The translations under genes were made by a program, and so were the position numbers. Positions 44,601 to 53,231 of a DNA stretch of 64,000 nucleotides are shown one piece after another. The notes under the pieces are model-generated. The model was not told the origin of the DNA. It was given only the letters and a program-made list of their open reading frames with translations, and made no database searches. The stretch comes from Porites lobata (Eukaryota > Cnidaria > Anthozoa > Scleractinia > Poritidae): positions 512,001-576,000 of the forward strand of contig CALNXK010000185.1 in assembly GCA_942486035.1 (NCBI GenBank). Reading direction: 5' to 3'. Position 1 is the first letter of the stretch; each line of letters opens with the position of its first letter.

Positions 44601-46761
44601 ATTATCAATGTTGTTTTCTGATTGGTTGAGCTACTACTAGGCTATATGTTATAGCCCACTAGCTAGTAGCAAAAAGCGCTAGCTTTTTGGCGGCAAAAAA
44701 GGATTTAAGTCTAGCTTTAACAAGCTAAAATTTTTTTAATTCTCAATATCTTTGACTAACTAGTTGGATTTTACTAAAACAGTTATTCCTCTCGCCCTCA
44801 TGGCCTCCGAGTCAATAGCCCATGAGGCCGAACTCGAGGAATAATTGTTAATTATTTCTATTATCTCATTCTGAATCAAACTCTATTGACAACTGACATA
44901 ATAACCTGACAACAGATTTCACCTTTACCATCAATTTACCTGTTTTCCATTTGATTGTGCAGGTAAAAGGTGAGAAAGTTCCCCTAGGGATGTATTAATT
45001 CGATCACGCCGTCTCTTTTCTATGACCTTGTGGGAACATTCAGACTGCAAAGAAACAGGGAAACATTACACAACAGCATCAATTCAGCCTCATACAAAAC
45101 TGCAGTGACCATTAAAAAAAATTCAAATGCCTAGACGAAAATTTTCACACTAAATTTGAGGGCGCACTTGTGAATACCAAAACCATTTAAAATTTTAAAC
45201 AACAAATTGCATAGGGGTGCTTTTACATGTATCTGTTGTAATGTGGCTGGGAGATACTATTGAGTTTTTTGTTTTTTTAAGAGGCCTTTACGCATGGGCA
45301 GATGGTAAAATCACAGAAAAAAATCAAAATTCGACCTGTTGCATCAGTTTTATGTGGACTACAGAGTGAAGCCAGTGATCAGTGACATCAGATCACTTGG
45401 ATCATAGAATCAAAAGAACCGATGAATCCATCACTAAAAAGAATCAACGGTTCATTTGATGTACCTTGATCATCCCAAAAAGCAATGTACCCTTTCACTT
45501 CAGGGTCACCATGTTGCTCATTATGCCTGTTTACATGGAGGTGGCAGTGTTCTCCCTAAACTGTAGCTGAGCAGGTAAGGGACCATTCATGGGATAGTAA
45601 GGCAAAAAATATGCACCACAGGCACACTTTCCTGGAGGGGGGGTTGGGTAGAGGGGGGATAGCGGAGTGAGGGACATGGTCCTGACCTCTCTGGAAAATT
45701 TAGGAGCTAAATTCGCTGAAACTTATTTTCCTCCTTTTAAGACCTGTTTTTTGCAAATCTGTCATTGTTACCTTTAGACAATAGGGCATGGGTCGCACTC
45801 GGCAAATTTTTGCGAGAATTTGTTTACCTTGCGGTAGAAATCTGTCATCGGTCGACATTGCTAAGTGCGACCCCGAGTTTTCAAGTTAGGAAAAACTTTG
45901 AAAATCGGCAAAAACATCAAAGACGCCGTAGTGCTTGGGTGGGGCAGGCAGATTTTGGAAAACTCGAGCTAAACAATAGGAATCACAGCGATAACTGTCA
46001 GCGCCTTGTCATGAACGTGATCCATTTGAAACACGATCAATTTAAAATAAACGCGGTCGAATTTCCAGACCTTCGCGAAGAGGCTTTTACTCGGCTATCC
46101 TTCGCCATTTCAAGTTTTTTTCGAAAACTCTCTACAGGCATGGACTTCACTCGCTTATAAACCTTCGCTATTTTAAGGTTTTTACGGGAACGAGCTCTAT
46201 TAAAGGCGAACCAGTTCCCGTCTGCACAAGCAAACACTTCACAGGTTTGTTATTCTCCAAGCCAAATGTACTATTCGCATCCAAGCACTTTCCGGTCTTC
46301 TTTATCTGTCTCCTGAAACTGGGAATGGAGGAAAAAGATCCTTCGACAGAGGTGCGGACGAAGAAGAGAAAAATGTTTTCTGGTATCTGGCGTTCTTAAG
46401 TTCTCAATGTGTCAAAGCAAAAACTATTAACTCCCACTAATGCGACCCTCCTCGGTTGGACTAAAAGTTTTCTTTTCCGGTTGCGGTTTCGAATTTTTGT
46501 GGTTTTTTAGCCGGCAAAGATGAAAACTTTTCCCAAGTGCGACCCATGCCTAGTTTACAAAGTTTGATTCCAATAATTTTACTATGTCTTCAATGTTCTC
46601 TTTCTAAAAAGTGTGGCCCATACAAAGAAGAGCTGTGTACACTTCAGCACTTTTCCATATACAGTCAACTCTCTCTAAGATGGACACCTTTGGGACCGGC
46701 ACTAAGTGTCCGTCTTATAGAGAGTCAAATAAAGGCAGTAAAGAACCCGGGGGGGGGGGGC

Positions 46762-46792
<31 letters not shown>

Positions 46793-46831
46793 CGCTGTGA
46801 AGGGTATGGTTTTCAAGCAGTTTACTCTAGG

Positions 46832-46870
<39 letters not shown>

Positions 46871-48197
46871 GTATTATTTTTCAGGAAACTAATCAGTTGG
46901 TTGAAGATTTTATCTAGACTAGGGAAACAGCTACTCTAGGATAGGGGGGATTTGGGAGTTTACTCTAGTATAGGGTAGCAAAATTCAGCTGAACTAGCTC
47001 TGGTATAGGTTAAGGGTTCCAGGGTCCCAGCGGCACATCCCCACCCAGAAATTCCTAAAGTACCCTCCCCAGGGTAAAGAAAGGCAGGGACCAACTCTAA
47101 GTGTCCATTTTACAGAGGTGTCCGTCTTATAGAGGTGTCCATTAAGAGAGAGTCGACTGTAATGTATTTACTCATTTTCCTTGTGAGAATCGAAGCGGAT
47201 AAAAACTTCCTTTTTTAAAAATTGTTTTTTCAATTTAAGTAAACCTTCAAGCAGTTGTAGGTGATATGAAGTGTTGTTTCCGCGGTAAATTCTATCAGTT
47301 ACCGCCTGATAAGGATAATTAACACTGAGGTGGGGGACCCCAGATAGGTGAGGTAACACGTGGCGGGTCACCCCACCTATCATGTAAACGTGATTGAATT
47401 AAAAAGACAGATTATATAGACAGGCAGGTTACCTCACCTATCTAGGGTCCCCCACCTCCATGTAAACAGGCCCTTTATAGGTGGATAAGCACCAACCCAG
47501 GGTAAAACTTTTAACCCAGGTTTCGTTTTCTCTTCTTTGGTCTTTTTCAGGATAATTTTGTCCACACTTTTTAGAGCACCCAATCATCAAATTATTTGTA
47601 GCCAACAATAATAAAACTGAATTTGTTTTTAAGCTTTCAAATTTCATGTGAATTCAAATTTGCGCCAACCTTGGGTAATCTATAACCCAGCTTTAAAGCA
47701 CATGGCCAAGCATGTTATAAGCCATTAGCCAGCTATAAAAACTCTACCAAAGTTACCAGTCAGATTAACTGGTATTATTGCTCTTGCTCGTTCTATATCC
47801 ATTCGATCACTACTGTACATGTTTGCATTGACAAGGACACTTACTAAGGACATTTTTTATCACTATAAGGGACCTAAGGATGTTGTAGTTTTGTAAAGTC
47901 AGTCATACCATGCTACCAAGCTGCTACTGCCAAAAGCTCTCAAAACAGATCTAAGCTTACCCCTCGATCCTTCTTCTTTATCGATAGAAGAAGCGACTCG
48001 CTGCTTTCACTTGCAGAACAGATCGACTGCTGGTCCCCATCTTCCAAGCCACCTTCAGAACGCTTAGATTTCGAATCAGTTCTTTGAATAATTGTTTCGA
48101 TGCTTTTCTTCGGGGCTACCGCTCCCAATCTCCCTTGCTGGTTCGATTCACTGGACAGTGTGGAAGTTACGTCCGTGTTGGACCCGGAGTTTTGCAT
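41672..48197 (-). CDS. bHLH-Orange transcriptional repressor, HELT/clockwork-orange-like, 4 exons
   Basis: Nuclear DNA-binding repressor of the HES/HEY superfamily. Exons, 5' to 3' on the minus strand: 47961-48197, 44940-45044, 43530-43635, 41672-42798. Phases agree, giving 524 aa. The basic region is HKVIEKRRRDRIN at 84-96 (Glu88 is the E-box-reading Glu). Helix 1 is SLGELSHLLP. The loop contains NGKQGSGKLEK and helix 2 is AEILELTVEYLKSLQ. The Orange domain, about 173-212, is FGGYKDCTEEVFRFLV onward. The residue where HES proteins have Pro and HEY proteins have Gly is Lys85, as in HELT (CWO has Arg). After Orange come a Ser/Gly/Asn-rich stretch and a Pro-rich segment (PFLPPPYTLPTYAL). There is no WRPW or YRPW Groucho-binding terminus; the protein ends NPDEGGG. 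A DEC/HEY identity is less likely but not excluded. Intron 2 carries two transposons. Confidence 0.92.
43742..44192. mobile_element. MITE with TA target duplication
   Basis: The element is 43744-44190. Ends are ACGTAAATCCTCTA and the inverted TAGAGGATTTACCG, with TA on both sides. The interior is rich in AAGCCCCCCCT-type repeats. It lies in an intron of the bHLH gene. Confidence 0.75.
44578..44850. mobile_element. Double-hairpin element, copy C
   Basis: TAGTAAAATCCAACTAG ... CTAGTTGGATTTTACTA, then ACAGTTATTCCTC ... GAGGAATAATTGTTA. The second palindrome is shortened relative to copies A and B. It lies in intron 1-2 of the bHLH gene region, between exons 2 and 3. Confidence 0.8.
45782..46553. 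mobile_element. 766-bp TIR element with TAG duplication
   Basis: The element is 45785-46550. Ends are GGCATGGGTCGCACT and AGTGCGACCCATGCC, flanked by TAG on both sides. A 131-codon plus frame inside looks accidental. The 3-bp duplication suggests PIF/Harbinger type, tentatively. It lies in the first intron of the bHLH gene. Confidence 0.75.
46660..47161. mobile_element. CAGTCAACTCTC MITE, interrupted by a nested element
   Basis: Ends CAGTCAACTCTCTCTAAG and AGAGAGAGTCGACTG with TA on both sides (46660-46661, 47160-47161). Internal TGTCCGTCTTATAGAG repeats. A second transposon is nested at 46745-47073. An uninterrupted copy, 180 bp, lies at 51128-51307. Confidence 0.85.
46738..47080. mobile_element. 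Nested TATGTGCCGC element with 7-bp duplication
   Basis: 46745-47073 is inserted into the host MITE and flanked by GTAAAGA at 46738-46744 and 47074-47080. It begins ACCCGGGGGGG and ends CCCTCCCCAGG. Both ends carry a TATGTGCCGCTG-type motif. The interior repeats 'actctaggatagggt'. Related to 34075-34490. Confidence 0.78.
47327..47460. repeat. Fold-back repeat
   Basis: GAGGTGGGGGACCCCAGATA, then GGTGAGGTAAC, is inverted as GTTACCTCACCTATCTAGGG, then TCCCCCACCTC. The middle has CACCTATCATGTAAACGTG. It lies in the first bHLH intron. Confidence 0.75.
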
Positions 48198-49447
48198 TCC
48201 GCAGACTAGTTACACTTCGGCTAGCTGTTGTCAGACATTCACATGACCTTACACATCCGTTCGTTTTAGCATATTAAAAACACAATACATATTGCAGTGT
48301 TATTATTTTAAAAATTTCGTCAAAAAGCACAGCGATGGAAGCACAAAATTATGAACCCTCAAACACCTAAAGCACATCTGCAACATCTTTCTTCCTCAAA
48401 ACACGAGACTTAGAAGCCCGCACGAGACTCTGTTCATTCTTTACGTTATATAACGAAAGCTAAACAATGCGATGAACCAGGAACAACACCTGAATAAATC
48501 ATGGTGCGCGATAACGGACTCGATTCCTCCGAAAACTGCACTTTTACACTAAAAATACACCTATCCGTAGTTTGAAGACAAGGAAAGGTTGTAAAAGATA
48601 GAAGTTAAGCACATTCAGACTCCAAATTCAGGACTTCGAAATTCGAAGTGTTTTTCTTCCGGATGCGTGACTTGATTTCTCGTGCTAATGGGCGACGTTA
48701 GTTAGTGCTCAGTCTCCACGGCGGAAACGACGGACACGCGTGATTTTCCACCACACGTGCCTTGTCCAAAAGCAGTTAAAAAAACAAAACACGCAATCTT
48801 TATCTTATACAACCCGTTCGTACAAGAGATAAGTGGGAAAATGGAGCAGGGCAAGGAAAAATCACCGAAAAACTACCAAAAACTACCTACAATAACCTAG
48901 CCTGTGAACAGGCTCTCTGTTTTGGGAAAGGGTGACATAAACTTAGCAGTAAATTTTCGATTTCATGTTGCTTGGCAGTTTAAGTCACGTTTTCAGGAAT
49001 ACACGTGAATAATCTCGGCTTGGCATGTACTTGATATAGACACTCAACCGACGCAAATATCCGCACAGGAAGCAGTGACAAATGCGCATATTGGTTGGAG
49101 TACAAGCTTAAAAGAACATCAAGCAACGACCTACGTATTCGCTTTTAGTACAAGAGAAGACGGTCAAAGCATCGTTTCTACAATGAAGTCGAATTATCCG
49201 GCCTTCTCAGGTATGGCCGAATTCGAGCAGCATGTGCGTCCGGAAGGATGATCGGCTGGAGTACGAACACGGCCATTCACAAAACAGCCTGCCCAGATGG
49301 CATCAAAACAACTCAGCGTTTCTTCCAACGAGTTCGCCAGCTCAAAGTCTAAACAACCGCGCGACCCCGTGCCGTCTAATACACTGAGGTACAGTTTTGG
49401 GGTCGTCACGCGACACCTTAGACTTGCCAGAAGTGTCGTTTGTGAGA

Positions 49448-49558
49448 TAGCCTGCGTGGCAGGCGTTAAAAGGGGAAAGGGAAGGGAGGATTTGGGCGCG
49501 TGGTCTCACGCCCTAATTCCCTTCCTCTTCCCTTTCGTATGCCTGCCACGCAAGCCAT
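49448..49558. repeat. Fold-back repeat (GCCTGCGTGGCAGGC)
   Basis: AGCCTGCGTGGCAGGCG ... GGGGAAAGGGAAGG is inverted as CCTTCCTCTTCCCTTTCG ... ATGCCTGCCACGCAAG. Probably a relative of the 52592 family. No target duplication seen. Confidence 0.65.
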
Positions 49559-49766
49559 TTGCGAAAGCGCCGAGCAAAGGCGCGAGGGACGCTTGCCTGA
49601 CCACATAACCGCCGCAGAAACATAACATGAAACGGGCAGTAAGGCAGTCTAGCGACATCTCAGGCGAACGTCCCGTTAAATATTGAGAGACGGAACTAGC
49701 GGAAAGTGACTTCACATTCTATAAAACGTCAGAGCACAGCTGAGAGCAATTATTCCAACTGCTCAC

Positions 49767-49775
49767 TTAGGCCCG

Positions 49776-49810
<35 letters not shown>

Positions 49811-50045
49811 CCGATGAATTAAGTACGGCAAAAGAGCAGCGTCTGAATCAATTTGGTACGGCAGTTTAGTTTGGTGCGGCAAAAGCGTTAAGTTCGACAG
49901 AGTCTGTCGAACTTTTGTCGAACTTAACTTAGGTTCGACACACGGTACGCCGTCTGAATCAGATGTCGCGCCAGTGTCGCTCCAAAGTCGAACTTACTCA
50001 GTTAGGTTCGGCACATGAAAAGTACGGCGTCTGAACCAGGCCTTA
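49767..50045. mobile_element. PIF/Harbinger-like MITE with TTA duplication
   Basis: The element is 49770-50042 (273 bp). Ends are GGCCCGGTTCAGACGCCG and CGGCGTCTGAACCAGGCC, flanked by TTA on both sides. The centre is itself a perfect palindrome, TTCGACAGAGTCTGTCGAA. The arms repeat GTTCGGCACA-type motifs. The TTA target fits PIF/Harbinger. Confidence 0.82.
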
Positions 50046-50070
50046 ATAAGCTAGGCTAAGCTACGGTAAA

Positions 50071-50521
50071 TAGGCTTTTGTACATTATGCTTTTGCTTCC
50101 CCACTAAAATGCTCCACCTTAATGCTCCATTTTTCCCACTAAAATGCTCGGTCTCCCCAAAAAAGTCACTAAAATGCTCGGATAATGCTCATTATACATA
50201 CAAACGGTTTTTTTAAATTAATTTCAAAGTTTACACTTACAAAAACGTGCAAGTGTTGCAAGTAACAACGACAACGTGTACAAATACAGCCAAAAAACCA
50301 ACTGTATTAGGTTTTTGGTGAATTTTGAGTTTTAGTCTTCCTTTTCTTTAAAAAAGCAGGAGCTCATGGGGCATGGGCTCCTGAAAAAGTTAACTTCTAT
50401 TTTACTTTCTCGGAAAAAATTAATTTTCCGGGGAAAATGCCACTAAAATGCTCGAATAATGCTCAATGCTTTTGCCTCACTAAAATGCTGGAACAATGCT
50501 AGCATAATGTACAAAAGCCTA
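50071..50521. mobile_element. 451-bp TIR element (AATGCTC repeats)
   Basis: Ends TAGGCTTTTGTACATTATGC and GCATAATGTACAAAAGCCTA are perfect inverted repeats. The outer TA may be the target duplication. The interior has many copies of CACTAAAATGCTC. Confidence 0.85.
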
Positions 50522-50664
50522 GATTTGTTGCAAGACCACATCATACTTCATGGGAACAGTATGCAATTCGTTTTACAGCAAAAGAAGTTGCATTTTTGTT
50601 TTTGTTGCTCGTTTTACCCTGCCTTTAATGTTGGGAGGGACTGAAAGAAAAAATTAAATTAACA

Positions 50665-50890
50665 TTCCCTACAAAACGTGAATTAGGCAATTTCACGTCG
50701 TAGACGTGAAGTGACGGCAAAGAAATGTATCGGAGAAGTTCAAGTGATTTTACCCTTAAAATATGAAGTTGTGGTCTATCTCTAAACTCCTTGGATTTAG
50801 ACAAATGAAACTTTACTTCTTTCGCTTTTTTTTTTCTCGTACCGGCTTTTGCATTATTTCTTCTCACTTTTTCTTTTTCGTTTTTGCACT
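50665..50890 (+). repeat. Partial dispersed repeat
   Basis: GGCAATTTCACGTCGTAGAC and ACGGCAAAGAAATGT match the middle of the 18110/40370 repeat family. The rest is AT-rich. Confidence 0.4.
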
Positions 50891-51125
50891 TGCACGTTCA
50901 GCCTTATATATTTTTTATCCTATTTAATAATTATTTTATATCTTGTAAAGAAATTGTATGTGATTAGTTAAAGTGTCTTGCCGATGCCAGTATTATATTG
51001 ATTGAGTAAGTTATGTGTTTTAAAAGTGGTCCTTTTCATAAGCCTTATTAGCTTCCTTGGGCTCCCTTGCCTCATCGTTTTTCAAATTTCGTTTACATAT
51101 TTAATTTAAATGGCAATAAAATAAA

Positions 51126-51309
51126 TACAGTCGACTCTCTTTTAATGGACACCTCTATAAGACGGACACCTCTTTTAAAACGGACACTTAGAGTTGGTCC
51201 CTGCCTTTCTTTGCTCCCTCTATTTGACTTTCTATAAGGCGGACATCTCTCTAAGACAGACAGCTAGTGCCGGTCCCAAAGGTGTCCGTCTTGGAGAGAG
51301 TTGACTGTA
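51126..51309. mobile_element. Uninterrupted CAGTCGACTCTC MITE
   Basis: The element is 51128-51307 (180 bp). Ends are CAGTCGACTCTCTTTTAATG and GTCTTGGAGAGAGTTGACTG, flanked by TA. The interior GGACACTTAGAGTTGGTCCC matches the 46662 copy and shows its pre-insertion state. Confidence 0.85.
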
Positions 51310-51882
51310 CAATGCTAGTTTGTGGCATTTCCGCACTGTTAAAATATGAAAATAAACAATTGCAAACTCTGGTGTTCTCCAAAACGTTTGCCGTTCGCGC
51401 TGTTTGATTACACATCACTATCTTACATGGTCTTTGCTTTGACATCTGCAGTAACTACCCTACCAAACATAGCTTTAATTTTTAAAAACTTTCCAGGACC
51501 GAACGTTTTCTTGAACATCTTCGAGACGCTGACAAACAACAAAGATGGAACGAAACCAGCATACCCAATTACCGTAGTTTACATAAAGCACTACTCACAG
51601 GCGCGGATCCACACCGGTTTCCACCGTTTTACGAAAATCGGTCACAGTTTTCATAAAGAACTAAATTTTTCATGAAAAAAACTTTTTAAGTTAAAATCTG
51701 GCCAATATCCTGACTGAATGACTCAGAAAACCAGGAAAGGTGACTTTAGGGAGTAGAAATCTAAAAAATTTCACGGGGGCGCATGCCCCCGGACCCCCTA
51801 GAAGCTTATTCCTTTGGCTCTCGTTTAGGAAAACGGTCAATATTTATCCTAGATCCGCGCCTGAGTCTCAACTTCACCTCCC

Positions 51883-52453
51883 GTTGGTCAGGGGCACCTA
51901 ACGGGAATATAGTTCAAAACCACTTAAACATAGCATTGTTAAACTACCGTAAAATTCCGCAAAACGGTAAATTTACTTCCAACTATAAGGGTAGCTCAAT
52001 CGATTTTGAAACGCAAATTTCCCTCCGTAGATAAGCCCCTCCGAATATAAGCCCCTCCAAAAATAAGCCAAAAATAAGCCCCTCAAAAAGGACCGGGGCT
52101 TATTTTCGGAATTTTACGGTATTTCAGTAGTCAAACGGTAGATATAGGCATATTTTTATCCCCTAAAAAATGATTTCCTAGCTGAAAGTCTAGTGATCGG
52201 AGAATTCTAGGGATCAAAACTTACCTTTTCGAAAATTTCAGCCAGGAAAAAGGCTCCCGAAAATTCTAGGCAACCTTTTAAGGGTAAAAATCCGTTAAAA
52301 ATTGGCAATTATACCATTTTTTAGATGTTCGAAAATCCTTGGAGAGGCAGGCAAGCAAGAAATTTTACAACAAATATTCCGAAAATTCTAGATCTCAAAT
52401 CGTCTTCCGAACAGATATTTCCCGAAAATTGACGTTGGGTGCCCCTGGTTGGT
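51883..52453 (-). mobile_element. 398-bp MITE family, copy 3, inverted and interrupted
   Basis: The element is 51889-52447. Ends are CAGGGGCACCTAACG and ACGTTGGGTGCCCCTG, flanked by perfect GTTGGT (51883-51888 and 52448-52453). It lies in the opposite orientation to copies 1 and 2. A 173-bp MITE is nested at 51947-52119. Confidence 0.87.
51945..52121. mobile_element. Nested MITE with TA duplication
   Basis: The element is 51947-52119. Ends are CCGTAAAATTCCG and CGGAATTTTACGG, flanked by TA at 51945-51946 and 52120-52121. The interior has AATAAGCCCCTCC repeats. Copies 1 and 2 of the host element show the empty site with one TA. Confidence 0.85.
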
Positions 52454-52583
52454 CTGTCATGACTGTCATAACCACTTCGCAGGTTCAGTAAGTGACGTTT
52501 CATACCGCCATTTCAATGTTAAACGCTTTTTAATGCGTTTTTACATACACTTCATAATTAATCTACATAAGGAGGTACCCACT

Positions 52584-52707
52584 AAGCTCGTAGCCTGCGT
52601 AGCAAGCGTTTCCAATTGAGTTATTGCCCGTCAATCCTTTTTTTGCTCTCTTCCCAACTTTCTCGACGAACTCGCGCGGAAACGCTTGCTACGCAGGTTA
52701 AGCTCGT
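52584..52707. mobile_element. AGCCTGCGTAGCAAGCG fold-back element
   Basis: The element is 52592-52699, ends AGCCTGCGTAGCAAGCG and CGCTTGCTACGCAGGTT. It is flanked by AAGCTCGT (52584-52591 and 52700-52707), at least 8 bp. Confidence 0.75.
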
Positions 52708-53069
52708 GGATGCATGGCAAAGTGTGAAATACCTCGTTTCGACGAAAACATTTCAACAATTTTTCCGTTTCCTGGTGTTGAATTTTGACTGATTCATCGT
52801 TTAAAAATATTAAAAAAGAAACCAATGCCGCCAAAACTATCCCAAAACTTAGCTCAATGTTTCATCAACTGGCGGATATCAGAGATCTTTTTAGTACAAT
52901 CGAGGATGTAGACGATTAGCTACGATTACAATGACGAGATTTGAATTAAAAGGTTTTTCGTGTATTCTCCAAAATTATACACCCTGGAAAACTTCATTTT
53001 ATTATATTTTGTTTTGTTTTTTTTGCTTGTTTGTTTGTTCTTGAACAAGAAAAAAATAACACTGTTATT

Positions 53070-53075
53070 TTTATT
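53070..53075 (-). terminator. Candidate OARD1 polyadenylation signal
   Basis: AATAAA on the minus strand about 157 nt beyond the stop of the macrodomain gene. A second AATAAA is at 52998-53003. Confidence 0.4.
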
Positions 53076-53231
53076 GAAAGTTAAGCCCTCTCCCGATCGC
53101 AAAATCATAAAACTTCTATTCGATCAGTTCAGATAACTTGTTTCCGCCACTGCAACCTCTCTTGCTCCCATGATACGGTTCCACATCATACACTAGAGTT
53201 GCCAGACACCTTCGTACCTTGACAAAAAATA

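Larger units (their letters stand above)
48198..53231. other. Intergenic upstream of the bHLH gene, repeat-rich
   Basis: The left 700 bp presumably include the bHLH promoter. A 71-codon minus frame at 49194-49409, ETLSCFDAIWAGCFVNGRV in part, is not recognised. The remainder holds transposons listed separately at 49448-52699. No supported gene. Confidence 0.4.

Noticed and set aside
45765..46160. 131-codon plus frame as a host gene
   Set aside because: It lies mostly inside a TIR transposon and has no recognisable domain.
49194..49608. Opposing frames of 71 and 103 codons as genes
   Set aside because: They overlap each other, run into a fold-back repeat, and have no recognisable domain.
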